Of a DNA stretch of 34,206 bases, positions 1-7,157 are shown piece after piece. Under the pieces are notes generated by a model. The model was not told where the DNA came from. It was given only the letters and a program-made list of their open reading frames with translations, and made no database searches. Location of the stretch: the NCBI GenBank assembly GCA_902629495.1, contig CACORA010000023.1:1-34206 (forward strand), written 5' to 3'. The translations under genes were made by a program, and so were the position numbers. The DNA is from Planctomycetaceae bacterium (GTDB lineage Bacteria > Planctomycetota > Planctomycetia > Pirellulales > UBA1268). Position 1 is the first letter of the stretch. Each line of letters begins with the position of its first letter.

Positions 1-1
1 T

Positions 2-724
2 TCCTCTGTGCTTCCTGGAATCTCAATTGGTAGCCTTCCCTCCAACTATGAGACAAGCGGACTGACATGGCACGAGGGCATGCAAAAGCTCTTTGCGGTC
101 AGTGATGAAGGAATCGTTTCCATGATGAACGAGGATGGAAGTGATCTTGTGCATTGGACGGTTCCCGGTGACCTCGAAGCCATTACTGTTGCAGATCATA
201 CAAGTAACTTTGTCTACATTGGTGTCGAGCACCCGGATAGTATTCTCGAATTTGATGTCTCAACTGGCCAGGTGACCCGGACATTCAGCCTAACAGACTG
301 GATGACAGGCTCTCCTAACCTTGGGTTAGAAGCACTTGCCTTTGTTCTAGATGAGTCGCATGCCGAAGGGGGTGTGTTTTATGCCGGACTTCAGCAAGAT
401 GGTCAGATTTATCGTTTCGAACTTCCTGTTTTATCAAGTCAAACGTCAACAGATGTGTTATTTATCGACACGCTCACCATTGAGGGAGGGCATCCGGATC
501 TGGCAGATCTTGCCTACGATCCCTCCAGTGGATTGCTGTTAGCGATGTTTGACGTGATTGATCGACTCAAGGTCCTTGAAAAAGATGGAGCGTTGAGAAA
601 GCAATGGACAGTGCCTGGTAATCAGCAGGAAGCCATTATCTACGTTGGGAACAAACTCTTTATTGGAGATGATTCGACAGGAACAATATCTCTTTACACA
701 CCCTTTGAATCACTCACAACTTAA
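2..724 (+). CDS. SdiA-regulated-like beta-propeller protein, 5' partial
   Basis: The frame is open to the left edge of the window, so the gene is probably cut. A GTG at 8 is the first possible start inside, but no ribosome binding site can be seen before it. The 238 visible residues look like repeated beta-propeller blades: SGLTWHEGMQKLFAVSDEG near the start, then an EAIT segment, a YIGVEHPD segment and a closing QEAIIYVGNKLFIGDD segment. This order (a fact about what is seen, a comparison with expected emission, then an acidic EA/EG turn) is typical of SdiA-regulated family propellers, which are exported or envelope proteins of unknown biochemical role. No signal peptide is visible because the N-terminus is missing. 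It lies 72 bases before ffh on the same strand but has no evident functional link to it. The family call is by motif recall and is moderate; the substrate is unknown. Confidence 0.6.
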   Translation, partial: SSVLPGISIGSLPSNYETSGLTWHEGMQKLFAVSDEGIVSMMNEDGSDLVHWTVPGDLEAITVADHTSNFVYIGVEHPDSILEFDVSTGQVTRTFSLTDWMTGSPNLGLEALAFVLDESHAEGGVFYAGLQQDGQIYRFELPVLSSQTSTDVLFIDTLTIEGGHPDLADLAYDPSSGLLLAMFDVIDRLKVLEKDGALRKQWTVPGNQQEAIIYVGNKLFIGDDSTGTISLYTPFESLTT

Positions 725-735
725 CTCTTTTGCCG

Positions 736-751
736 TGTTCTGTTCAGAACA
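736..751. promoter_or_regulatory. Perfect palindrome between propeller gene and ffh
   Basis: TGTTCTG-TT-CAGAACA is a perfect 7+2+7 palindrome starting 12 bases after the propeller stop codon and 46 bases before the ffh ATG. Further on, GAGC-ATG-GCTC followed by TTTT (around 752-767) could be a weak intrinsic terminator. The palindrome could be a repressor operator or part of that terminator; the sequence does not decide between them. Confidence 0.35.
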
Positions 752-796
752 TGAGCATGGCTCTTTTCATGTAGAAGATGCGTGTATACTTCGCTC

Positions 797-2272
797 ATGT
801 TTGAAAATCTATCTACCTCACTTTCATCTGCTATTTCATCGCTTCGTGGTCGAGGCAAACTCACGGCCACCAATATGCGTGAAGGGCTTGGTGATGTTCG
901 GAATGCACTCCTTGAAGCAGACGTGGCCTATGAAGTTGTTGACCAGTTTATTGAACGAGTAGCCGAAGACGCTGTTGGAGCGCAGGTTCTTGAGTCACTT
1001 GATCCAAGTCAACAACTTGTTGGACTCGTTCATCGTGAGCTCGTTAACCTCATGGGACCAGTGGATCACTCACTCAATCTTGAGGCGAGCAAAACGACTG
1101 TTCTTATGCTGTGTGGTCTACAGGGATCCGGAAAGACCACATCATGTGCCAAGTTAGCGAAACGCATCAAAGAACAGGGGCGTGAGGTCATGCTCGTTGC
1201 GGCTGACCTGCAACGGCCTGCAGCTATCGACCAGCTTGCAACACTCGGTCGACAACTCGATGTACCTGTTCATATGCCAGAGGGATCGACTGATCCAGTC
1301 GCAGTTTGCAAAGCTGGTGTGGCTCAAGCCAAGCAGTCAAATATTCCGGTTGTCATTCTAGATACTGCTGGTCGACTTGCCATCGATGAAGAACTCATGA
1401 AAGAGCTCTCTGCAATTGATCGAAATGTTGGCCCAGATCAGGCATTTCTTGTTGTTGACGCCATGACGGGTCAAGATGCCGTGAGAAGTGCCAAAGCGTT
1501 TAATGATGCACTGACGATCGATGGCGTGATTATGACAAAGCTTGATGGTGATGCCCGTGGCGGGGCAGCTTTGTCAGTAAAGAATGTAACTGGAGTGCCT
1601 ATCAAGTTCATTGGTACAGGTGAACAGATTGAGGCTTTGGAGGAGTTTCATCCCGAACGAATGGCTGGCCGCATTCTTGGGATGGGTGACGTCGTTTCAC
1701 TTGTCGAAGAAGCGCAGAAAAAATTCGATCAAGATGAAATGAAGCGACAGGAAGAGAGGCTCAAGGCGGGAGAGTTTACGCTCGATGACTTTAAGAAGAT
1801 GCTCACCCAGACTCGTCGACTTGGGCCACTCGGTAAGGTAATGGGCATGATTCCTGGAATGGGTGGTATGCAAGATATGCTGGGTAATGCAGATCTTGAG
1901 AAAGATATGAATCGTTTATTTGGCATCATCGATTCCATGACAGCCGATGAACGTCGCAATCCGTCCCGTGTCATAGATCAATCACGAAGACGGCGAATCG
2001 CTGCCGGGGCAGGTGTCCCACCCAATGAAGTCAATGATCTGGTAAAGCAGTTCGATGGTATGTCGGGTCTGATGAAGGGCATGGCTGGCCTCAGTGGGAA
2101 AGACCGAATGAGGGAAGTGCAAAAACTTCAAACACAGATGAACAATCCCGGTGCACGGCTTGGTCGACCGAAAGGCGATACCGGTAAGCGACTCACTGCA
2201 GAACAGCGACGGAAACTCAAAAAACAGCGTGAAAAAGAAGCCCGCAGGAAGAAGCGAGAGAAGCGGTCTTAG
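797..2272 (+). CDS. ffh: Signal recognition particle GTPase Ffh (SRP54)
   Basis: Ffh binds SRP RNA and the signal sequence of nascent membrane or secreted proteins, and docks with FtsY at the inner membrane. At 491 residues it is a little longer than the usual 450 or so. The N domain (1-95) begins [20 protein letters not shown], the typical Ffh start, so ATG 797 is preferred over an in-frame GTG at 782. G-domain motifs are complete: GLQGSGKT (107-114), DLQRPAA (137-143), DTAGRL (189-194) and [10 protein letters not shown] (247-256). A Met-rich M domain follows, with a GMIPGMGGM segment, ending in a very basic Lys/Arg tail. No Shine-Dalgarno sequence precedes the start. TATACT ends 6 bases before the ATG, which would fit a leaderless transcript. 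It heads the ffh-rpsP-trmD-rplS-yraN cluster. No SRP RNA gene is seen in the window. Confidence 0.97.
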   Translation: MFENLSTSLSSAISSLRGRGKLTATNMREGLGDVRNALLEADVAYEVVDQFIERVAEDAVGAQVLESLDPSQQLVGLVHRELVNLMGPVDHSLNLEASKTTVLMLCGLQGSGKTTSCAKLAKRIKEQGREVMLVAADLQRPAAIDQLATLGRQLDVPVHMPEGSTDPVAVCKAGVAQAKQSNIPVVILDTAGRLAIDEELMKELSAIDRNVGPDQAFLVVDAMTGQDAVRSAKAFNDALTIDGVIMTKLDGDARGGAALSVKNVTGVPIKFIGTGEQIEALEEFHPERMAGRILGMGDVVSLVEEAQKKFDQDEMKRQEERLKAGEFTLDDFKKMLTQTRRLGPLGKVMGMIPGMGGMQDMLGNADLEKDMNRLFGIIDSMTADERRNPSRVIDQSRRRRIAAGAGVPPNEVNDLVKQFDGMSGLMKGMAGLSGKDRMREVQKLQTQMNNPGARLGRPKGDTGKRLTAEQRRKLKKQREKEARRKKREKRS

Positions 2273-2411
2273 CAGGCTGAAACCACTCTTTGACGTCATG
2301 GTGAATAGAGTGAGACCATAAAAAAGCCACTTTTCAAGGGGTGGGGCTTGGGTTTAAGTATTTCTCAGGTACGCTAAGGGGCTCGAAAATCCCTACAGGA
2401 GAAGTGTGATC

Positions 2412-2942
2412 GTGGCAGTTGTTATTCGGATGAAAAAGATGGGTCGGAAGCACCGTGCCTTCTTTAGGATTTGTGCAACCGATAAAAGAAGTCCTCGGGA
2501 TGGGCGGGTAATTGAATCTCTTGGTACGTACGACCCAAGTGTCTCAGAGACAGATGCTCGATGTACGCTGAATCATGCTCGTGTACAGCATTGGCTCTCA
2601 GTAGGAGCAAAACCCAGTGACAATGTTTCTGTACTCATAAAGAAGTATGGACCAGATGGTACGCATTTGAAGCAAATGGAAGAGGCACGTGCTCGTCTTT
2701 CAATGCCAAGGGCCGTACCTGAAGCAGGACCGCCGGCTCCTGTTCCAGAACCACCCAAAGCGGAAGAGCAACCAACTGCTGATGCCTCATCTGAGGAAAC
2801 GGCTGCCGATTCAGCAGCTACCGTCAAAGAAGAGACAAGCGATTCCACTGATGCAACAGCTGAAGCCACAGCATCCGACGCCTCAGATAAAGCAAGTGAA
2901 GCGAAGTCACCTTCAGAATCCGAACAATCATCTGGTTCTTGA
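2412..2942 (+). CDS. rpsP: 30S ribosomal protein S16 with long acidic C-terminal tail
   Basis: S16 is a small-subunit protein that binds 16S rRNA and helps 30S assembly. The core MAVVIRMKKMGRKHRAFFRI is unmistakable, followed by DGRVIESLGTYDP. The start is GTG 2412: it gives the family N-terminus MAV, and an AGGAG lies about 10 bases upstream. A GTG at 2406 would add two residues and is less likely. The core ends near residue 98. Residues 101-176 form a low-complexity tail rich in Ala, Glu, Ser, Pro and Thr, probably disordered and acidic, in contrast with the basic core. Most S16 proteins are 80-100 residues, so this one is nearly doubled. It sits 139 bases after ffh and 50 bases before trmD. 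The rimM gene that often lies between rpsP and trmD is absent. Confidence 0.96.
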   Translation: MAVVIRMKKMGRKHRAFFRICATDKRSPRDGRVIESLGTYDPSVSETDARCTLNHARVQHWLSVGAKPSDNVSVLIKKYGPDGTHLKQMEEARARLSMPRAVPEAGPPAPVPEPPKAEEQPTADASSEETAADSAATVKEETSDSTDATAEATASDASDKASEAKSPSESEQSSGS

Positions 2943-2992
2943 CACTTGATGCCAAAATATTCCCAAATACGCCAAGGTTTGGTTTTTCCGTC

Positions 2993-3676
2993 ATGCGGAT
3001 TGATATCCTCACACTATTCCCCGAGATGTTTAAGAGTTTCCTTGAAGGAAGCCTCATCGGTTCAGCACGCAATAAAGGGATTCTGGATATCCGGGTGACA
3101 AACATTCGTGATTTTGCACGAGGTGTTCATCGACAGGTAGACGACCGGCCTTTTGGTGGAGGTCCGGGAATGCTCCTTATGCCTGGTCCAATTGTTGAAG
3201 GTGTGGAGTCCATTCAGGGAGACGGTGAACCCGGGCATCTTGTCATGCTCACTCCCGCTGGTCGTCCACTGACACAAGAGTCTGTAGAGGCTCTGGCGAA
3301 ACAAGAGCGTATTGTACTGATTTGTGGTCGTTATGAAGGTTTTGATGAACGCGTCAAGACAATTCTGTCACCAGATGAGGTGTCCGTTGGCGATTACGTG
3401 CTGTCAGGTGGTGAAGTAGCTGCAATGGTTGTTGTTGATGCTGTTTCACGTTTGGTTCCTGGAGTGCTCGGGTGTGGTGAAAGTGCATGTCAGGATTCTT
3501 TTTCAGGATCTGAACGTCTTGTAGAAGGTCCACAATACACCAGACCCCGAGAATATCGTGGATTGGGCGTGCCGGAGGTTCTGCTCTCTGGAAATCATCG
3601 GAGAATTGCAGACTGGCAGAAAAAACAATCGGCTGAATCAACAAGACTAAGGAACGCACAAGTCACTCAACAGTAG
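2993..3676 (+). CDS. trmD: tRNA (guanine-N1-)-methyltransferase TrmD
   Basis: TrmD uses S-adenosylmethionine to make m1G37 in tRNAs, preventing +1 frameshifting. It is a cytoplasmic SPOUT enzyme that works as a dimer. The start is ATG 2993 because MRIDILTLFPEMF is the classic N-terminus; the frame is open further upstream but that part overlaps rpsP. Key motifs: DDRPFGGGPGM (50-60), GRYEGFDER (112-120, part of the trefoil-knot SAM site) and VGDYVLSGGE (132-141). The likely general-base Asp is D168 in a QDSF segment, matching D169 of the E. coli enzyme. The length of 227 residues is within the usual range. No Shine-Dalgarno sequence is evident. It is followed by rplS after 51 bases, the normal order for this cluster. 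Confidence 0.97.
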   Translation: MRIDILTLFPEMFKSFLEGSLIGSARNKGILDIRVTNIRDFARGVHRQVDDRPFGGGPGMLLMPGPIVEGVESIQGDGEPGHLVMLTPAGRPLTQESVEALAKQERIVLICGRYEGFDERVKTILSPDEVSVGDYVLSGGEVAAMVVVDAVSRLVPGVLGCGESACQDSFSGSERLVEGPQYTRPREYRGLGVPEVLLSGNHRRIADWQKKQSAESTRLRNAQVTQQ

Positions 3677-3727
3677 AGTGTCATATGCAAACACTTAAAG
3701 AATAAGGCGTATTTGAAAGGAAGTATC

Positions 3728-4132
3728 ATGAGCCAGCAGATTATGGAAAAAGTAGAGGCTTCAAGTCTGAAGCCTGAGGTAGATGCATTCACTATTGGTG
3801 ATACAGTTGATGTTCACACACGAATTCTTGAAGGCGAGAAGGAACGAATCCAAGTTTTCAATGGTGTTGTGATTGCACGAAGTGGCACAGGAACTCGTGA
3901 AATGTTCACGGTCCGACGCATTGTGGCAGGTGAGGGTGTGGAGCGAAAATTTCCCCTCCATTCGCCGAAGATTGCGAAGGTTGTTGTCAAGCGATCGGGT
4001 GTTGTTCGCCGTGCAAAATTGTATTACCTAAGAGACCGTGTCGGTAAGGCAACAAGGCTTCGAGAGAAGCGTCAGGAAGCGACTGTGGACGGTAAGAAGT
4101 CGCAACGAAAAAAATCAGCCGTGAAGACATAA
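3728..4132 (+). CDS. rplS: 50S ribosomal protein L19
   Basis: L19 lies at the 30S-50S interface and contributes to an intersubunit bridge. Residues 1-110 match the family: a helical N-terminus, then GDTVDVHTRILEGEKERIQ, FNGVVIARSG, FTVRRIVAGEGVERKFPLHS and KLYYLRDRVGKATRLREK. ATG 3728 is chosen because AAGGAAG lies a few bases upstream; a TTG at 3713 in the same frame is inside this leader. The length is 134 residues, with an extra basic C-terminal tail (about 112-134, Lys/Arg rich) beyond the typical 115. It follows trmD by 51 bases and precedes yraN by 17, so the three are probably cotranscribed. Confidence 0.97.
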   Translation: MSQQIMEKVEASSLKPEVDAFTIGDTVDVHTRILEGEKERIQVFNGVVIARSGTGTREMFTVRRIVAGEGVERKFPLHSPKIAKVVVKRSGVVRRAKLYYLRDRVGKATRLREKRQEATVDGKKSQRKKSAVKT

Positions 4133-4149
4133 GTAGAGAATATTTCTTC

Positions 4150-4512
4150 ATGGATGCTCGTGACGCACTCGGTCGTCGTGGTGAGGACGAAGCAGCGAAG
4201 TATCTGAAGTCAATCGGTTATCGCATCGTTGGTCGACGGGAAAAAATCCTAGGAGGTGATATCGATCTCGTTGCACTCGATGATCGTACCGTTGTCTTTG
4301 TTGAAGTGCGAACTCGGTCTAACTTAAGGCATGGCCATCCCGTTGAAACCATTGACCGAAAAAAGCAGATAAGAATCTCTGATCTGGCAAATGCCTTTAT
4401 TCAGCGTCATCAACTTCAGGATTGCTCGGTACGGATTGATGCCGTGACTGTTGTTTTTGAAGACGGCATGCCAGCGATTGAGCATCACCAGAATGCATTT
4501 GACAGCCCATAG
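4150..4512 (+). CDS. YraN family endonuclease-like protein (UPF0102)
   Basis: This is a 120-residue protein of the YraN/UPF0102 family, which has a restriction-endonuclease-like fold and is very often found next to rplS and rnhB. Visible motifs are GEDEAAKYL (11-19), GGDIDLVALD (35-44), which carries the acidic pair of the nuclease-like core, and VFVEVRTR (49-56), the E-x-K-like strand with Arg where Lys is common. A cellular substrate is not established for the family, and I do not infer one. The start ATG 4150 puts the GED motif at the expected distance from the N-terminus. No clear Shine-Dalgarno sequence is present. The stop codon is one base from the stop of the convergent App1-like gene, so the two genes meet tail to tail with no room for a terminator. 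Confidence 0.9.
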   Translation: MDARDALGRRGEDEAAKYLKSIGYRIVGRREKILGGDIDLVALDDRTVVFVEVRTRSNLRHGHPVETIDRKKQIRISDLANAFIQRHQLQDCSVRIDAVTVVFEDGMPAIEHHQNAFDSP

Positions 4513-4513
4513 G

Positions 4514-5578
4514 CTACCGTTGCATTTCCTGACAGACTGCCTTGCAGTGAGCGTGGAGTTCCTCTGTGTGGGTAAATGTTTGAAGCATGCCTTGAGGAAG
4601 CTTACTTGCCAATCGGGCCAGTCGAAAATTCATTTTCTCGGAAGGGGTCCGAGTGGTTATTTTTCGAATAAGCACTGAATGTACCTGTTCAGGATGCCGC
4701 CGTGCGACGCCAGTGTAGACTTCAGGATCGCGTTCACCTGAATCACCGATGAAGAGGAATTTGCGTTTCGGAAAGTCGGCAAGAATCTGTTCTATTATTC
4801 GTCGCTTTGAACGTTTTCGTGAGGGAAGTTTACGAAGAGGTGTTGAATCCTTGAGACGAAACAACTTGAGGTGCATTGAACCCGCTGGCAGGCCAGCATG
4901 CGAAAAGAACTCGTACAGACTTGTTGAAAGTTGCCAAGGACTTGCTGAGACATAATGAAATGCAGCTCCAGATTGTTGGAGATGCTGAAAAACGTTTACC
5001 ATCCCAGGTACAGCTTGAAACTCACGAAGGAATGTATTTGCAAGTAACGCTCGTCGATTGCCAACATCTGAGATTTTGACGGTGTCATCGATATCAGAAA
5101 TAACAGACAGTCCTTCAGCATTAATGCATTGGATGGTTCCGCGTGCAGTAAAGGACTCAGGCGTGCCGTGTTGTTCAGATTGCTGCGGAGGGATGGTTTT
5201 TCCCTCATAGGGCAACCATCGGCACCCTGATGGCAACGTTTCAGAAAAAGCATGAAGTGTGTCATCATCGAGGATGATATTGGATTGAAAGTGACCACTT
5301 CGATCAGATTGGCCTCCATCATAGCTCTGGCCTGCAAGAGACAGTTGTATTGTGTGACCAGCGAGTCGTTGAACAAAAAAAGCGTTTGCTCGACTTCGAA
5401 ATAAATCAGTATCAATCTCAGCATCCTGAACACGAAGAATTCTTTTCAGGACGGCTCGAGCAAATACTCTACGGCGACTCTGTTCGGGAAGGGGTTTACT
5501 GACCATCCCGGCAATATGCACCTGCCATTGTCGTGTGTCAGGAATACGTTGGGCATAGGTGGGGAATAGAATGATCAT
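4514..5578 (-). CDS. App1-like phosphatidate phosphatase domain protein (DUF2183)
   Basis: The protein carries an App1 catalytic domain, a HAD-type phosphatase fold known from yeast Mg-dependent phosphatidate phosphatase App1. Counting from ATG 5578 (354 residues), the nucleophile motif is DIDDT (162-166), followed by the VSASPWQL segment (Ser near 211) and the acidic loop FIGDSGERDPEVY (from about 276). The N-terminal third starts MIILFPTYAQRIPD, which resembles the usual start of this family (a hydrophobic strand, then PTYA), so ATG 5578 is preferred over a TTG at 5659; neither has a Shine-Dalgarno sequence. Dephosphorylation of phosphatidate to diacylglycerol is known for the fungal enzyme; for this bacterial protein it is inference. 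No signal peptide is clear. It is read divergently from the small basic protein gene at 5719 and converges on yraN. Confidence 0.8.
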   Translation of the reverse strand: MIILFPTYAQRIPDTRQWQVHIAGMVSKPLPEQSRRRVFARAVLKRILRVQDAEIDTDLFRSRANAFFVQRLAGHTIQLSLAGQSYDGGQSDRSGHFQSNIILDDDTLHAFSETLPSGCRWLPYEGKTIPPQQSEQHGTPESFTARGTIQCINAEGLSVISDIDDTVKISDVGNRRALLANTFLREFQAVPGMVNVFQHLQQSGAAFHYVSASPWQLSTSLYEFFSHAGLPAGSMHLKLFRLKDSTPLRKLPSRKRSKRRIIEQILADFPKRKFLFIGDSGERDPEVYTGVARRHPEQVHSVLIRKITTRTPSEKMNFRLARLASKLPQGMLQTFTHTEELHAHCKAVCQEMQR

Positions 5579-5718
5579 GCCAGCAAAATAGTGTATAGAA
5601 CATAGAAAGAAGGGCCACCGAATACCATCAAACTCGAAGTATGGAGCATTGGCTTGCAAGCCGGCCCAACCGTTTTTACAACATTTGCGGACTGTAACAA
5701 TTTCTCTCGGAGCGCAGC

Positions 5719-5805
5719 ATGGGCGTCAAGAAGTCAGGTAAAGGCCGCCGAAAGCGGGGCCAAAAGAAGCGAAGAATGCGGGCGAAAATTCGTCACCGCA
5801 AGTAA
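5719..5805 (+). CDS. Very small, highly basic protein (28 aa), possible ribosome-associated peptide
   Basis: This short frame encodes 28 residues: MGVKKSGKGRRKRGQKKR then RMRAKIRHRK. More than half the residues are Lys or Arg; there are no acidic residues, and Trp, Tyr and Phe are absent. CGGAG at 5708-5712 stands 6 bases before the ATG, a sensible ribosome binding site. Codon use is richer in GC than in the surrounding genes. Size and composition are like those of tiny ribosomal or ribosome-bound proteins (bL36, THX, or the AURKAIP1/COX24-like family seen in other phyla). I do not recognise a specific family with certainty. It lies between the divergent App1-like gene and the Cys-rich lipoprotein gene, 115 bases before the latter. 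Expression is inferred only from the start signal and the strong compositional bias. Confidence 0.7.
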   Translation: MGVKKSGKGRRKRGQKKRRMRAKIRHRK

Positions 5806-5920
5806 TTTGCCTCGCACGATCCATGGTGTAGGGTTGTTAGGCTTCGCGGAAGGTGCCGCGGGCTCAATATCTCCCGGCGCTACTTTGATACGTCGGTGAA
5901 CCTTTCCAGGAGACGGATCG

Positions 5921-6313
5921 ATGCGTTCGACGGAGTGGAGCAAATGTGCCCTGCTGGTTGTGCCAATAGTGCTGGCCGCCGCTGGGCTTTCTGGCTGTAA
6001 GTCACTTTCAGAGCGATATATTGCTTTGGAGGTTTGGAAATACGAAAGATGTTTTGGTCACCTTCCCCCCGGGTTTACGCCCCCAGGAGCACCAGCTCCA
6101 ATAGCTGCCCCCCCAATGCGGACCTGTGGACAGAATGCTCCGTGTGCAAACGGATCAAATCCTTGTTGTGATCCATGTGCTGGAGCATCGATGGGGACTA
6201 CGGTACCAATGGGGACTACGGTGCCAACGGTACCAATGAGTGGTGTCCCAACACCGGTCAATGCCGGCCGTCCTGTTGTCATTTCGGATGAGGTTGTATT
6301 GCCCGAAAGCTAG
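5921..6313 (+). CDS. Cys/Pro-rich lipoprotein, function unknown
   Basis: This is a 130-residue exported protein. A hydrophobic segment (about 9-24) ends in the lipobox LSGC, making Cys26 the probable lipidated residue. The ribosome binding site AGGAGA at 5908-5913 is 7 bases before ATG 5921, so the start is well supported. The mature part has a short helical stretch, a Pro/Ala-rich linker, then a Cys cluster (CGQNAPCANGSNPCCDPC) and an internal repeat of MGTTVP followed by TVPM. The Cys cluster could bind metal or form disulfides; that is inference. No known family is recognised; small Cys/Pro-rich lipoproteins are frequent in planctomycetes. It ends just before a two-way terminator shared with panB. 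Confidence 0.72.
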   Translation: MRSTEWSKCALLVVPIVLAAAGLSGCKSLSERYIALEVWKYERCFGHLPPGFTPPGAPAPIAAPPMRTCGQNAPCANGSNPCCDPCAGASMGTTVPMGTTVPTVPMSGVPTPVNAGRPVVISDEVVLPES

Positions 6314-6346
6314 TGGATTCACTCAAAATTTTTTGAGTGAATCACT
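6312..6346. terminator. Bidirectional intrinsic terminator
   Basis: GATTCACTCAAAA (6316-6328) is followed by a two-base spacer and then its exact reverse complement at 6331-6343. The arm is A-rich on one side and T-rich on the other, so both strands present a stem with a U-run. It lies exactly between the ends of two convergent genes, the lipoprotein (+) and panB (-), where a shared terminator is expected. Confidence 0.8.
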
Positions 6347-6353
6347 ATGGATG

Positions 6354-7157
6354 TTATGGAGAAGTATCTGGAAATTGGCCAGATGCAACATCGGATCGCC
6401 ATTGTGCAACGGCGCGTGAGACAACGTCTTTCATATCAGCGTATTGTCGAACGAACGTTGGCACATGTCCAAGTGATAATCCGATAAGATCATGGTAAAC
6501 AAGTACTTGCCCATCACATTGAGGTCCTGCACCGATTCCAATTGTTGGAATCGTAAGTGCTTCAGTAATAGATCCCGCGATGTCGTGAGGTATACATTCA
6601 AGGACTACCGCACATGCTCCTGCAGCTTCTGCAGCCTTTGCATCAGCCATGAGGCATTCAACATTTCGCTGAATTCGATAACCACCCAACTGATGAACAG
6701 CCTGCGGTCGTAACCCAACATGTCCCATGACTGGAATGCCAGCTGCAACAATTCCAGCAATGACGTCAGATTGGCCAGCTGTTCCCTCCAGCTTAATAGC
6801 TTGGCAGTTTGTTGACTTGAGTATCTTTGCACACGATGCCACTGCCTTGCGGACACCAAGATGCTGAAGTGGGAATGGCAGGTCAACAATGACCATTGCA
6901 TGAGATACGGCACGACTCACGATTTCTCCGTGATAAATCATTTGGTCCAGAGTGGCTGGAATCGTGGAGTCATGACCAGCAATAACCATTGCAACACTAT
7001 CGCCAACCAACACACAGTCAACACCTGCTTCGTCAACAAGTCGTCCTGACGGCCAGTCGTAGGCTGTCATCATGGCAATAGCACGCTTCTGTTGTTTGGC
7101 CGCAGCCAAATCAAGAACAGAGACTCTGCGATTGGGTCGAGAAGAAGGAACAGTCAT
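6354..7157 (-). CDS. panB: 3-methyl-2-oxobutanoate hydroxymethyltransferase PanB
   Basis: PanB transfers a hydroxymethyl group from 5,10-methylenetetrahydrofolate to 2-oxoisovalerate, giving ketopantoate, the first committed step of pantothenate synthesis. Taken from ATG 7157, the protein has 267 residues, the usual size. The TIM-barrel signature positions are there: MMTAYDWPSGRLVDEAGVD near the start, GDS with metal-binding D53, VDLPF with D92, KLEGT (K122/E124), GHVGLRPQ, ECIP with E187 as general base, and TIGIGAGPQCDGQVLVYHD. A TTG at 7184 would extend the frame by nine residues without any family match, so the ATG is preferred. No Shine-Dalgarno sequence is clear; a TATAGT lies about 35 bases upstream and may be the -10 element. 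No other pantothenate gene is adjacent. Confidence 0.95.
   Translation of the reverse strand: MTVPSSRPNRRVSVLDLAAAKQQKRAIAMMTAYDWPSGRLVDEAGVDCVLVGDSVAMVIAGHDSTIPATLDQMIYHGEIVSRAVSHAMVIVDLPFPLQHLGVRKAVASCAKILKSTNCQAIKLEGTAGQSDVIAGIVAAGIPVMGHVGLRPQAVHQLGGYRIQRNVECLMADAKAAEAAGACAVVLECIPHDIAGSITEALTIPTIGIGAGPQCDGQVLVYHDLIGLSLGHVPTFVRQYADMKDVVSRAVAQWRSDVASGQFPDTSP

Noticed and set aside
1982..2299. A 105-codon minus-strand frame over the end of ffh
   Set aside because: It is antisense to the Lys/Arg-rich tail of Ffh and its composition is a mirror effect.
2573..2869. Minus-strand frame over the S16 tail
   Set aside because: It mirrors the low-complexity Ala/Glu repeat and has no independent signal.
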